Assembly: GCF_019923745.1 (NCBI RefSeq)
Contig: NZ_JAANOG010000001.1
Location: 186,001 to 250,000, forward strand
DNA: 64,000 nt
Origin: Aquirufa aurantiipilula
GTDB lineage: Bacteria > Bacteroidota > Bacteroidia > Cytophagales > Spirosomataceae
Direction of reading: 5' to 3'
The notes under the pieces: generated by a model
Database searches by the model: none
What the model was told of the DNA's origin: nothing
What the model saw: only the letters and a program-made list of their open reading frames with translations
Shown here: piece by piece, positions 53,711-62,922 of the stretch
Position numbering within the stretch: the first letter of the stretch is position 1
How the letters are laid out: each line of letters begins with the position of its first letter
Made by a program: the position numbers and the translations under genes

Positions 53711-54275
53711 GGCTACTTTTCTTTTTACGTTTTTTATTCACTGTACCTTTCTTTTTTCCTTTGATTAAATATGAACGGTGGCGAATATGTCTTTTTAGGC
53801 GATATTTCTTTTTATACTTTAATCGAGTCTTTTGGTAATACATCGTACTAAATTTTGGGCTTGTTTCCATTTCCAAATGCTGATAGGGGATAAGCATTTG
53901 TTCATTTTCAAATCCAATGATTTTTAATCTGACTTTCGTTAAGCCAACCTTACGGATATTGAGTTGTTTGGCACCTATTTCTGTTAAATCAATGATTCTC
54001 CCTGATTTATAAGGACCTCGATCATTGATACGAACAATAACGGATTTTTTGTTCTGTAAGTTGGTGACTTCTACTAAGGTATTAAAAGGATAAATACGAT
54101 GAGCTGCGGTAAATTCTTTCCTATTAAGTAATTCCTGATTGGCAGTTTTTTTGTTGTAAAAACTGCGAGAATAATAAGATGCTATCCCATAACTTTCATC
54201 CCCTAGGTTTTGCGCCTGGACTGAGAAAATGAAGTGATAGATTAGGGTAAATAGTATGATCCTAAACGAAGTCAT
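53676..54275 (-). CDS. rlpA: RlpA-like septal ring lytic transglycosylase with basic tail
   Basis: A 199-residue exported double-psi beta-barrel protein. A signal peptide (FRIILFTLIYHFIFSVQAQ) is followed by the RlpA core (GIASYYSRSFYNKKTANQE, HRIYPFNTLVEVTNLQNKKS, VIVRINDRGPYKSGRIIDLT with the catalytic Asp, and GLTKVRLKIIG). It cleaves denuded glycan at the septum. Instead of a SPOR domain it ends in about 60 residues very rich in lysine and arginine. The ATG at 54275 is chosen; a TTG 5 codons upstream is possible. Confidence 0.88.
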   Translation of the reverse strand: MTSFRIILFTLIYHFIFSVQAQNLGDESYGIASYYSRSFYNKKTANQELLNRKEFTAAHRIYPFNTLVEVTNLQNKKSVIVRINDRGPYKSGRIIDLTEIGAKQLNIRKVGLTKVRLKIIGFENEQMLIPYQHLEMETSPKFSTMYYQKTRLKYKKKYRLKRHIRHRSYLIKGKKKGTVNKKRKKKSSHAQKSSRRTSK

Positions 54276-54390
54276 GATGCAACTTATCAAATTACCCGCT
54301 TATTGTGTAATTTTTATACTTATAATTTAAGATTATCTAACTTTTGTACAAAAAAGGCTCATTTTTTGACTGTAAATTTCCTCTATATTT

Positions 54391-54421
54391 TTTGAGTGAT
54401 TGAGAATAAATAGTAGATTTA
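54391..54421 (+). promoter_or_regulatory. Promoter of the PUR-alpha-like gene
   Basis: TTTG (54391-54394), 19-bp spacer, TAGATTTA (54414-54421; one mismatch to TAnnTTTG). The start near 54427 gives a 25-nt leader. Confidence 0.45.
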
Positions 54422-54451
54422 CGCATTGTAAAACTTAAATACTTATTTAAA

Positions 54452-54769
54452 GTGGAAGAAAGAGACAGAGAAGAATTGTTTTCAAAAAGAATTCGTGCGG
54501 GTAAAAGAACTTATTTTTTTGATGTTAAATCAACTCGTTCACAAGATTATTACATAACAATAACAGAAAGTCGCCGTCACCAAAAAGAAGATGGGTTTGT
54601 GTATGAAAAGCACAAAATGTTCCTTTACAAGGAGGATTTCGATAAATTTATGGATGGATTGAAGGAAGCTGTGGATCATGTGAAGACAGAATTGATGCCA
54701 GATGTAGATTTTACTCAATTCAACCGAGATGAAGATGAGTTTGGTGGGTCCGATTTAAAGTGGGAATAA
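54452..54769 (+). CDS. PUR-alpha-like DNA/RNA-binding protein (DUF3276)
   Basis: A 105-residue protein of the DUF3276 family, bacterial relatives of the PUR-alpha/PUR repeat fold that bind single-stranded nucleic acid. The pattern is RIRAGKRTYFFDVKSTRSQ, DYYITITESRR, then KHKMFLYKEDFDKFMDGLKE, with an acidic tail. It begins with GTG, 25 nt after a likely promoter. It is a single-gene unit closed by a terminator. The cellular role in Bacteroidota is unknown. Confidence 0.88.
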   Translation: MEERDREELFSKRIRAGKRTYFFDVKSTRSQDYYITITESRRHQKEDGFVYEKHKMFLYKEDFDKFMDGLKEAVDHVKTELMPDVDFTQFNRDEDEFGGSDLKWE

Positions 54770-54789
54770 AAAATTACTTGATATTTACG

Positions 54790-54820
54790 AAAAAGCCGCT
54801 GTAGAAACAGGGGCTTTTTT
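54790..54820 (+). terminator. Terminator after the PUR-alpha-like gene
   Basis: A stem of 8 plus 3 bp around one G-G mismatch (54790-54801 with 54808-54819), a 6-nt loop and T-rich tail. Confidence 0.8.
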
Positions 54821-54832
54821 AATTTTTAAGCG

Positions 54833-54840
54833 TATTTTTG
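54833..54840 (+). promoter_or_regulatory. Possible -7 box of ychF
   Basis: A perfect TATTTTTG (TAnnTTTG) 20 bp before the ychF start codon. No good -33 box, since that position falls in the terminator hairpin. Confidence 0.35.
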
Positions 54841-54860
54841 CGCTTCATTTTAAATATGCT

Positions 54861-55964
54861 ATGGGATTAACGTGTGGAATTGTTGGTTTACCCAACGTTG
54901 GTAAGTCAACTTTATTTAGTGCTATTTCTTCTAATAAAGCAGAAGCAGCTAATTACCCTTTTTGTACGATAGAACCCAATGTGGGTATTGTTACTGTACC
55001 TGATGAACGATTGTCCATTTTGGAATCGTTGGTAAACCCTCAGCGTGTTTTACCTACTGTTATTGAATTTACTGATATTGCAGGTTTAGTTAAAGGTGCA
55101 TCTCAAGGTGCAGGATTAGGAAATAAATTTTTAGCCAATATTCGTGAAGTAGATGCCATCATTCATGTGGTACGCTGTTTTGTTGATGAAAATATTGTCC
55201 ACGTAGAAGGTCGTGTCAATCCTGTCAGTGATAAAGAAATCATTGATATGGAATTGCAATTAAAAGACTTAGAATCAGTCGATAAAAAGATATCTAAAAC
55301 CGAACGTGCCGCTAAAGCGGGTGATGCTAAGGCCAGACAAGAATTGGCAGCATTACAACAGTTTAAAGCAACATTAGAAGCAGGTAAATCTGCTCGCACT
55401 TTGGATATGGATCCAGAATTGAGAGCAGCTGCCATAGGAGACTTGTATTTATTAACAGATAAGCCTGTTATTTATGTAGCTAATGTAGATGAATCCGCAC
55501 TTGCTCAAGGTGGTAATGAATATGTTGATCAATTAAGAGCCAACGTTCAAGCGGAGAATGCAGAAGTGATAGTGGTTTGTGCCGCTTTAGAGGCGCAAAT
55601 TGCTGAAATTGAGGATATGGATGAGAGAGCCATGTTTTTGGCTGAGTATGGTTTAACAGAATCAGGATTAAGTAAGTTGATTCGTAGTTCTTACTATTTA
55701 TTAAACTTGATTACTTATTTTACGGCAGGAGTGCAAGAAGTTCGCGCTTGGACTATCCAAAAAGGATGGAAGGCTCCTCAAGCTGCCGGTGTTATTCATA
55801 CGGATTTTGAAAAAGGATTTATTCGTGCAGAAGTTATTAAATTGTCTGATTATCAAGCCTTGAAGACAGAATTAGCTTGTAAAGAGGCTGGAAAAATGAG
55901 TGTAGAAGGTAAAGAATATGTCGTGCAAGATGGTGATATCATGCACTTTAGATTTAATGTTTAA
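54861..55964 (+). CDS. ychF: Ribosome-associated ATPase/GTPase YchF (OLA1 family)
   Basis: A 367-residue Obg-like P-loop protein. G1 is GLPNVGKSTLFSA, G3 is DIAGLVKGASQGAGLGNKFL, and the G4 position reads NVDE rather than NKxD, which in this family gives ATP preference. A coiled-coil insert follows (LQLKDLESVDKKISKTERAA), and a TGS domain ends the protein (YFTAGVQEVRAWTI, VQDGDIMHFRFNV). It binds ribosomes and affects stress responses. Length is normal. It is convergent with the Plug-type gene (4-bp overlap). Confidence 0.96.
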   Translation: MGLTCGIVGLPNVGKSTLFSAISSNKAEAANYPFCTIEPNVGIVTVPDERLSILESLVNPQRVLPTVIEFTDIAGLVKGASQGAGLGNKFLANIREVDAIIHVVRCFVDENIVHVEGRVNPVSDKEIIDMELQLKDLESVDKKISKTERAAKAGDAKARQELAALQQFKATLEAGKSARTLDMDPELRAAAIGDLYLLTDKPVIYVANVDESALAQGGNEYVDQLRANVQAENAEVIVVCAALEAQIAEIEDMDERAMFLAEYGLTESGLSKLIRSSYYLLNLITYFTAGVQEVRAWTIQKGWKAPQAAGVIHTDFEKGFIRAEVIKLSDYQALKTELACKEAGKMSVEGKEYVVQDGDIMHFRFNV

Positions 55965-57199
55965 GGATATAACAATTTATTATATCCTAACAACGAATCA
56001 TGGCGATCGCCTGGTTTTCTAAAATAGACTAATACCTCATAGGTATTTTCGGTTTGTGAGTAATTTCCTTCTAAGGTCGTATTAGGCTTATTACTCACAA
56101 ACTGATAATTATAAATTCCCTGTTTCAAACGAATTTTCTTGGTATACATCTGTTTGGATGTATCGTATTCCATTAAATTTTCTGAATTTTTTTCAAATTG
56201 GTTAAAAGCTCCAACCACATAAATTTGTTCATTGGCTAATTCCTCCATTTTCAATTGAAAATTACACCAGATATAATCTGAGGCAACACTTGAATTGCCA
56301 TTTTCATAATGGTCAATAACAAAAGAACCATCAAAATCAGGTCTTTGGACATAGGAATAGTTTCCTTGTGGAACTTCCACTTGTGTACTGATTTCAGTAA
56401 AAGCATCAGATTGTCGAATACTTCCCACAAAGGTCATTTTCTGTTGTGTACTTGACAAATTGATTAACCTAAATTCATTTCCTCCAGGAATTACATTTTC
56501 ATTATCGTAAAATGGGAAAGTGATTTTTCTTTCTTGTCCATTGATTTGTGCTCTAGGAATCTTTGATAACCAATTCTCTGTTTGGTAATTTTTTCTCAAA
56601 ATAATATGTAATCCTTCATCCGAATTTAGCATCAGTTGATTTGGATATAACAATGTCAAATCTATAGCTTGGTGAGTATTTCGAAGATGATTTGGACGAG
56701 CAAAAGAAATTTTTGCCGCTACTGTGATGGCATTTTCATACACGGAAAATCGCTTAGTAAATACCGTATCTCGTTTATTTCTTTGGGCATAAACCATGGC
56801 AATGAAATTGCCACTGATTCTAACTTTAGGTATTTCAATTTGATAATGTAAATAGGGAATTTTTGTACCAAATGAATTTCTGGGAGATCGAATAGGTACG
56901 TCATTAAAATCTTGTAAATACTCAATTTCAGATAAATTGGATGGTTTCCAATCTGCCTGACAATGAATAACTCGAACGTGATAAGTTAAGTTTTTCATTG
57001 CTAAATCATCAAATGAGAGTAGATAACTCCCTTGTGATGATAAGTCTATTACAGGATTATCCGTGATGATGGTTTTTTCTTCGGAGCGACTTAAAATAAC
57101 GGTTTGAACTTCAGGCTTAAATTTTTTATTCTTGATTTGTCCAATTGTGGAGAAATGAATGAATAAAAATAAGAAGGCCACAACCCGGTATATTAACAT
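55961..57199 (-). CDS. DUF5103 protein, T9SS Plug-type
   Basis: A 412-residue exported protein with signal peptide (YRVVAFLFLFIHFSTIGQ) and the DUF5103 pattern: SQGSYLLSFDDLAMKNLTYH, CQADWKPSNLSEIEYLQDFN, then NDVPIRSPRNSFGTKIPYLH, several beta sandwiches, and a C-terminal region with VVGAFNQFEKNSENLMEYD and YNYQFVSNKPN. In F. johnsoniae a DUF5103 protein is the Plug that closes the periplasmic end of the SprA barrel. With sprA in the same window this supports a working T9SS. It is encoded downstream of the ABC-F gene, 1 bp apart. Confidence 0.85.
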   Translation of the reverse strand: MLIYRVVAFLFLFIHFSTIGQIKNKKFKPEVQTVILSRSEEKTIITDNPVIDLSSQGSYLLSFDDLAMKNLTYHVRVIHCQADWKPSNLSEIEYLQDFNDVPIRSPRNSFGTKIPYLHYQIEIPKVRISGNFIAMVYAQRNKRDTVFTKRFSVYENAITVAAKISFARPNHLRNTHQAIDLTLLYPNQLMLNSDEGLHIILRKNYQTENWLSKIPRAQINGQERKITFPFYDNENVIPGGNEFRLINLSSTQQKMTFVGSIRQSDAFTEISTQVEVPQGNYSYVQRPDFDGSFVIDHYENGNSSVASDYIWCNFQLKMEELANEQIYVVGAFNQFEKNSENLMEYDTSKQMYTKKIRLKQGIYNYQFVSNKPNTTLEGNYSQTENTYEVLVYFRKPGDRHDSLLGYNKLLYP

Positions 57200-57200
57200 A

Positions 57201-59081
57201 TTAAGCTAGTAAGGTTTCCCAATCATTCATCACTTCACGTAATTCATCTGTTACTGATTTTAATTTTTCTTCCCAAGTTTTCAATTCTTGAAATTGATTG
57301 TTTTGGGCTAAATCAGACATTTTTGTCTCAATTTCTTCCTTCTTGTTTTCCAATTCCATGATTTTAGCCTCTAGCTTTTCAATTTGCTTGGCATTATTCA
57401 CAACTGGAGGCTTGGGGGCAATCGTTTTTTCAATTTCAGGTTTAGGTTTATCAGCCACTTTTTTATTGCCAGCTGGTAATTCCGCTTTTCTAGTTTCTTG
57501 CCAAGTTTCATATTCATCAAAAGATCCTGGGTATTCTTTGATTTCATAATCCTCTAAATACCAGATTTTATTGGCAATCTGAGACACAAAGAATCTGTCG
57601 TGAGAAACTACCACATAACTACCTTCATATTGCTGTAATGCTTGAATCAATATATTCACTGATTGCATATCCAAGTGGTTGGTTGGCTCATCCAACAACA
57701 AGAAATTAGCTTGAGAAATTAAAACTTTAGCTAATGCTACACGTGATTTTTCACCTCCTGATAGTACTTTAATCTTTTTGAAAACTTCTTCACCTGAAAA
57801 TAAGAAACATCCTAAGATACTTCTCAATTCCATCTCTGTTTTTGCTGTGCCAGTCGATTTTAATTCATCTAAAAGAGAATTTTCAACTTGCAAACTTTCC
57901 AATTGATGTTGAGCAAAAAAGGATTCAATGACGTTATGTCCTAATCTTCTTTCGCCTTCAATTTTTTCTGTCCCGGAGATGATTCTCAACAGGGTCGATT
58001 TACCCTTTCCATTTGCCCCAATTAAGGCGATTTTATCACCTCGATTAATTGTAGCAGAAGTATTTTTTAGGATGATTTTTTCTCCATAAGCTTTGGAAAT
58101 TTGTTCCAAAAATAGAATGAATCTACCTGGTTGAGTACCAAAGTTGAATTTAAAATTAACCTTAGCTTTTTCGTCGATCACATCATCAATGATATCAATT
58201 TTATCCAATGCTTTGACACGTGATTGTACTTGACGGGCTTTGGATGCTTTAGCTTTGAAACGCTCAATGAACCGTTCTGTTTGACGTATCTGTGCTTGTT
58301 GGTTTTCGTATGCTCCTTTTTGTACTTCGTTTCTAAGCGCTTTTTCTTCCATGTAGAAAGAATAGTTGCCAGGATATAAAGTTATTTTAGCATTGGAGAC
58401 TTCAGCAATATGATCAATGGTTCTATCTAAGAAATAGCGATCGTGAGAAACTACAACAATAGATCCCTCGTAATCATGTATGTATTTTTCTACCCATTCA
58501 ATAGAAGGTAAGTCCAAGTGGTTGGTTGGCTCATCCAATAGGAGCAATGCTGGTTTCTGTAATAATAATTTAGCCAACATTACACGCATTCTCCAACCTC
58601 CAGAAAATAACCGTAGTGGTCTAGATAAATCTTCCGTACTAAAACCCAGTCCTTCTAATATTTCCTCTGTTTTAGCTTGTATTGTATATCCATCTAAGCG
58701 TTCAAATTCCTCTTGTAAATGAGCTAATACATCAATATCCTTGTCCTCATAATTCGTTTCCATCTTGTGCAAGACAGCATCGATTTTATGTTGAAGCTCT
58801 AATTGCTTTTCAAATGCCTGCATCGCTACTTCCAAGATACTATCATCTGTTTGATAGGATAATAAATCTTGATTCAGAAAACCGATGGTGCACTCACCTG
58901 ACTTAGAAATATTCCCTCCATCAGGGGAATATTCACCAGATATTAGGCGAAGTAAAGTGGATTTTCCTGTACCATTGGCCCCGATGAGACCTATCTTGGT
59001 TTTAGGTTTGATGTGTAAATTGGCATTTTCGTATAATGCCCGACTACCGAAATAGAAACTTAGATTGGATATGGATAACAT
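57201..59081 (-). CDS. ABC-F family ATPase
   Basis: A 626-residue soluble protein with two ABC domains: Walker A GLIGANGTGKSTLLRLI and ALIGANGKGKSTLLRII, signatures LFSGGWRMRVMLAKLL and VLSGGEKSRVALAKVL, and Walker B LLLLDEPTNHLD twice. Between them is the ABC-F linker (YSFYMEEKALRNEVQ, RFKAKASKARQVQSRVKALD). The C-terminus is a coiled coil (LEAKIMELENKKEEIETKMS). It resembles the Uup/EttA-like group acting on ribosomes. The ATG at 59081 gives MLSISNLSFYFG; an upstream extension to 59165 would overlap the neighbouring gene. Confidence 0.93.
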   Translation of the reverse strand: MLSISNLSFYFGSRALYENANLHIKPKTKIGLIGANGTGKSTLLRLISGEYSPDGGNISKSGECTIGFLNQDLLSYQTDDSILEVAMQAFEKQLELQHKIDAVLHKMETNYEDKDIDVLAHLQEEFERLDGYTIQAKTEEILEGLGFSTEDLSRPLRLFSGGWRMRVMLAKLLLQKPALLLLDEPTNHLDLPSIEWVEKYIHDYEGSIVVVSHDRYFLDRTIDHIAEVSNAKITLYPGNYSFYMEEKALRNEVQKGAYENQQAQIRQTERFIERFKAKASKARQVQSRVKALDKIDIIDDVIDEKAKVNFKFNFGTQPGRFILFLEQISKAYGEKIILKNTSATINRGDKIALIGANGKGKSTLLRIISGTEKIEGERRLGHNVIESFFAQHQLESLQVENSLLDELKSTGTAKTEMELRSILGCFLFSGEEVFKKIKVLSGGEKSRVALAKVLISQANFLLLDEPTNHLDMQSVNILIQALQQYEGSYVVVSHDRFFVSQIANKIWYLEDYEIKEYPGSFDEYETWQETRKAELPAGNKKVADKPKPEIEKTIAPKPPVVNNAKQIEKLEAKIMELENKKEEIETKMSDLAQNNQFQELKTWEEKLKSVTDELREVMNDWETLLA

Positions 59082-59104
59082 AGTGCAAAGATAACCAAAC
59101 CTTT

Positions 59105-60694
59105 CTAAACCACAGGTGCAAATGCCAATCGTTTTCTTGCTCCTTCTCCACCTAAATGAGAACAAGCCAATAATTCATGGAAACTTCCATATTTTACGGG
59201 GTCTTTATGATAGCCTAGGGACTTGGAAAGGGCTATGGTTCGATTATTATCTCCCATGGAAAATTCAATATCATCCATGGTTAATTGACAAGGATGCTCA
59301 TAACCACAAGCATGGGTTATTTCACCAATTTCCTTGATTAAGGTATAGTGGTACAAATAATACCTTTCACTTTTTAGAGTTACATCGATACCTGCTTGTA
59401 GCCATTTATTGGATGTTGCGATGCCCGTTGGACAATGATTGGTATGGCATTTTTGGGCTTGAATACATCCAATGGACATCATGGCTTCCCTAGCGATGTT
59501 AATTGAATCTGCCCCCATGGCAAAGGCCATCAGTGCTTTTTCCGGGAAACCTAGCTTTCCTGAGGCAATGAAAAAGATATGTTCGGTTAATTCTTGTCTT
59601 TGAAATATTTGATAGACTTTGGCAAAAGCAAAAGTAAATGGCATGGAAACATGATCCGCAAAAGCATGGGGAGCCGCACCTGTTCCACCTTCTCCACCAT
59701 CAATCGTAATGAAATCAGGGCCTTTGCCCGTTTTTTTCATGTACAATGCTAATTCTTCCCATTGTTCTAATTTACCGATGGCCGATTTGATTCCTACAGG
59801 TAATCCTGTAGCTTCTGCCATTCGTTCAATGAAATCTACCATTTCAGGAATATTGGAAAATTCAGAATGAAAAGCAGGGGAGAAAGCATCTTTACCAATA
59901 GGTATGTGACGTATGTCTGCGATTTCTTTGTTTACTTTTGCAGCTGGTAGCATGCCACCTTTACCAGGTTTCGCACCTTGAGATAGTTTTAATTCAATGG
60001 CTCTAAGCCTAGGATTTGATTGAACTTTTTCCACTAATTTTTCCATGGAAAATTTTCCATCCAAATCCCTAACACCAAAATAGGCTGTTCCGATATTTAA
60101 TACAATATCCGCGCCCATTTGATGGTATGGCGACAAAGACCCTTCTCCTGTATTATGAAAACATCCAGCTAAATAGGCCCCTTTATTTAAGGATTCTACG
60201 GCTTTTGCCGACAAAGAACCGTAGCTCATTCCTGAAATATTAACCACTGAATATGGGCGGAATGGGCGTTTTCTTTCATGATATGCTCCGATTACTTTTG
60301 CTGCTGGAATTACGCCAGGATTTTTTCTAAATGGATGATCCTTCGGTGGATTATAACCCATCATGGCATTTTTTATAAAAATATATCCTGGTGAATTGAA
60401 ATCTTGATCACTACCAAAACCTTGTAAATTGTTTTCATTTTTTGAAGAAGCATAGATCCAAGAACGTTCTTGTCGGTTAAATGGAAGCTCCTCTCGGTTA
60501 TTGGCTACGATGTATTGACGAATTTCTGGTCCTATGCGCTCAATCCAATATCGAATATGACCTACAATGGGAAAATTATGAGTGATGGTGTGGCTTTTTT
60601 GAATAAAAACATCTCGAATGATAACGACAATCAAAAAAAGGATGATCCAAAACCAAAAGGACTTAGTTAAATCTAATAAAGCTGAAGTTTGCAT
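59105..60694 (-). CDS. FMN-binding glutamate synthase (GltB-like) family protein, membrane-anchored
   Basis: A 529-residue protein. One N-terminal helix (FWFWIILFLIVVIIRDVFI) anchors it. The remainder is a GltS-type TIM barrel with NISGMSYGSLSAKAVESLN, HNTGEGSLSPYH, ELKLSQGAKPGKGGMLPAAK, DFITIDGGEGGTGAAP, and the cysteine set CIQAQKCHTNHCPTGIAT, which in glutamate synthase binds a 3Fe-4S cluster. It has neither the glutaminase domain nor the C-terminal beta helix of full GltB, so it is not a standard glutamate synthase. It may be an FMN oxidoreductase of unknown substrate. The ATG at 60694 is used; a TTG at 60733 adds 13 residues. Confidence 0.88.
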   Translation of the reverse strand: MQTSALLDLTKSFWFWIILFLIVVIIRDVFIQKSHTITHNFPIVGHIRYWIERIGPEIRQYIVANNREELPFNRQERSWIYASSKNENNLQGFGSDQDFNSPGYIFIKNAMMGYNPPKDHPFRKNPGVIPAAKVIGAYHERKRPFRPYSVVNISGMSYGSLSAKAVESLNKGAYLAGCFHNTGEGSLSPYHQMGADIVLNIGTAYFGVRDLDGKFSMEKLVEKVQSNPRLRAIELKLSQGAKPGKGGMLPAAKVNKEIADIRHIPIGKDAFSPAFHSEFSNIPEMVDFIERMAEATGLPVGIKSAIGKLEQWEELALYMKKTGKGPDFITIDGGEGGTGAAPHAFADHVSMPFTFAFAKVYQIFQRQELTEHIFFIASGKLGFPEKALMAFAMGADSINIAREAMMSIGCIQAQKCHTNHCPTGIATSNKWLQAGIDVTLKSERYYLYHYTLIKEIGEITHACGYEHPCQLTMDDIEFSMGDNNRTIALSKSLGYHKDPVKYGSFHELLACSHLGGEGARKRLAFAPVV

Positions 60695-60780
60695 AATTTG
60701 ATGAAGTAAAATTCGATGAAACGAATATAGCAAAAGAACGTTGGCAAGCTGTTAAAAGTTTTATTCCCCCATAATATTTT

Positions 60781-60788
60781 TATCTTTG
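60781..60788 (+). promoter_or_regulatory. Possible -7 box of the Ldh-family gene
   Basis: A perfect TATCTTTG (TAnnTTTG) 17 bp before the start codon; the -33 position has no good match. Confidence 0.4.
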
Positions 60789-60805
60789 TACTTTGTTTTT
60801 AGACT

Positions 60806-61885
60806 ATGCAAGCAGATTTTAACCGCTTACAAAATTTTGTTGCCTCGGTTTTTGAATCCATAGGAACACCAGAAAATCAAGCACAATTAGCCGCTGAAGT
60901 TTTGGTTTCTGCGGATGCACGTGGGATTGATTCACATGGCGTAGCTCGTTTGGCTGGATATGTCCGTTTATTTGATCACGGAAGACTGAATCCTAATCCT
61001 AAGATTAAGATTATTCATGAATCTCCTTCGACAGCTGTGATTGATGGGGATAGGGGTCTAGGATTGGTAGTAGCACCTTATGCAATGGAAATTGCTTGCG
61101 AAAAAGCTGAAAAAGCAGGTACCGGTTGGATTGCAGTTCGTAATTCAAATCACTTTGGAATAGCTGGATATCATGCTATGAAAGCCTTAGAACATCAAAT
61201 GATTGGTTGGGCCATGACTCATGCAGCGCCTTTGGTGACACCAACTTTTTCACGTGAAAAATTATTAGGTACAAATCCTGTGGCCATGGCTATACCAGCT
61301 TTAACTGAACCAGCTTTTGTAGCTGATTTTGCTTCTACAGCAGTAGCATACGGTAAATTAGAAATTTTACAAAGAAAAGGTCTTGATACTCCCGATGGCT
61401 GGGTTCAAGATGCAGAAGGAAAGCCTTGCAATGATGCCTTTGCCATTAAAAATGGAGGTGCATTACTTCCTTTAGGGGGAGATAGAGAGCATGGTTCCCA
61501 TAAAGGTTATGCTTTGGGAGCTATGGTGGATATATTATCAGGTGTACTTTCTGGAGCCAATTTTGGGCCTTGGGTTCCTCCTTTTGCTACGGCAGGATTT
61601 ATGTCAGCAGGGGAGACTGTCGGAATTGGAACAGGTCATTTCTTAGGAGCAATGCGCATTGATGCATTCAGACCAGCAGAAGAGTTTAAGCAGGATATGG
61701 ATAAATGGATACAGCGTTTCCGTTCGGCACAAGCTGTAGAAGGGAAAAAAGTGATTATTCCTGGAGACCCTGAAAGAGAATTAGAACTAGAGCGTAAAGC
61801 TCATGGTATTCCATTGTTGGAGCCTGTTGTATTCGATTTACAATCCTTAGCCAATCGATTTAATGTACCTTTTAATATAGCCTAA
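60806..61885 (+). CDS. Ldh/MDH2-family NAD(P)-dependent dehydrogenase
   Basis: A 359-residue member of the malate/L-lactate/ureidoglycolate/sulfolactate dehydrogenase family (distinct from Rossmann MDH). Family motifs: SADARGIDSHGVARL, VRNSNHFGIAGYHAM with the catalytic His, LLGTNPVAMAIPA, and GSHKGYALGAMVDILSG. The substrate is a 2-hydroxyacid, not predictable from sequence. It begins a plus-strand run with mltG (1 bp gap), a thioesterase and a YihY gene, which looks like one operon. Confidence 0.9.
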   Translation: MQADFNRLQNFVASVFESIGTPENQAQLAAEVLVSADARGIDSHGVARLAGYVRLFDHGRLNPNPKIKIIHESPSTAVIDGDRGLGLVVAPYAMEIACEKAEKAGTGWIAVRNSNHFGIAGYHAMKALEHQMIGWAMTHAAPLVTPTFSREKLLGTNPVAMAIPALTEPAFVADFASTAVAYGKLEILQRKGLDTPDGWVQDAEGKPCNDAFAIKNGGALLPLGGDREHGSHKGYALGAMVDILSGVLSGANFGPWVPPFATAGFMSAGETVGIGTGHFLGAMRIDAFRPAEEFKQDMDKWIQRFRSAQAVEGKKVIIPGDPERELELERKAHGIPLLEPVVFDLQSLANRFNVPFNIA

Positions 61886-61886
61886 G

Positions 61887-62921
61887 ATGGTTGATAATAA
61901 GAAATTTAAGATATTCATTTTGGTGTTCTCGCTGTTAGCGGCCATGTTTTCCTATTATGTTTGGCAGGTTTTCAAAACACCTAATTTTGATGTAAAAGCT
62001 GATAAGCCATTTGTTTTGTTGATTCCTAAAGGTGCTAGTTTTGAAACAGTTTTAGATACCTTGGACAAACACAAATTGGTCAGAGACCAATTAAGTTTTC
62101 GTTTTTTGGCTAAAGTATTATCCTATCCAGAGCGCGTTAAAGCGGGTCGTTATTTAATTTATTCTGAAACAGGAAATTTTGAATTACTCAGAAAATTAAG
62201 AAATGGTCGACAAGATGCGATTCGTCTAGTGATTAATACTTTCCGGTTAAAAGAAGATTTAGCGGGTAAATTATCTAAGCAATTACCTTTTGATTCAAGT
62301 TTTATCTACAAGCAATTAGATTCTAATGCCTATGTGGGTCAATTCGGATTTAACAAAGAAACCGTTCCTTGCTTGTTTATTCCTAATACTTATGAAATCC
62401 TTTGGACTTCTTCCTTTGAATCTTTCATGTCAAAGATGAGCAAAGAGTATACTAAATTTTGGACTAAAGAAAGAAAAGATAAGGCTCAAAAATTAGCTTT
62501 AAGTCCTACAGAAGTGGGTATTTTAGCTTCTATTGTGGAAGGCGAAAGTAAAAAATCAGATGAACAATCAAGGATAGCTGGTGTTTATTGGAATAGATTA
62601 AAAACGGGTATGCCTTTGCAAGCCGATCCAACCATTGTATTTGCCTGGAAGGATTTCACGATTAAGCGTGTAACAGGTAAATACACAGCCATCAGTTCTC
62701 CTTATAACACATATCGGTTAACTGGACTTCCTCCAGGGCCGATCTCGATCCCTTCTCCTCAAGTTATTGATAAGGTGTTAAGTCTGGAAAAGCATAGCTA
62801 CTTGTATTTTTGTGCCAAGGAAGATTTTTCTGGTTACCATTCTTTTGCTAGCACATACGAAGAGCATATGCAAAATGCTAAAAGATACCAAAGTGCATTA
62901 GATGCCTTAAAAATTAAATAA
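61887..62921 (+). CDS. mltG: Endolytic murein transglycosylase MltG
   Basis: A 344-residue inner-membrane protein with one N-terminal helix (IFILVFSLLAAMFSYYVW), a LysM-like subdomain (FVLLIPKGASFETVLDTLDK), and the YceG catalytic domain. The catalytic Glu lies in ASIVEGESKKSDEQSRIAGV, followed by YWNRLKTGMPLQADPT and YNTYRLTGLPPGPISIPS. It cuts nascent glycan strands and sets their length. Length is normal. Confidence 0.95.
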   Translation: MVDNKKFKIFILVFSLLAAMFSYYVWQVFKTPNFDVKADKPFVLLIPKGASFETVLDTLDKHKLVRDQLSFRFLAKVLSYPERVKAGRYLIYSETGNFELLRKLRNGRQDAIRLVINTFRLKEDLAGKLSKQLPFDSSFIYKQLDSNAYVGQFGFNKETVPCLFIPNTYEILWTSSFESFMSKMSKEYTKFWTKERKDKAQKLALSPTEVGILASIVEGESKKSDEQSRIAGVYWNRLKTGMPLQADPTIVFAWKDFTIKRVTGKYTAISSPYNTYRLTGLPPGPISIPSPQVIDKVLSLEKHSYLYFCAKEDFSGYHSFASTYEEHMQNAKRYQSALDALKIK

Positions 62922-62922
62922 G

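Noticed and set aside
59082-59165. N-terminal extension of the ABC-F protein
   Set aside because: It would overlap the end of the upstream gene by 61 bp and is not similar to ABC-F proteins; ATG 59081 gives a standard start.
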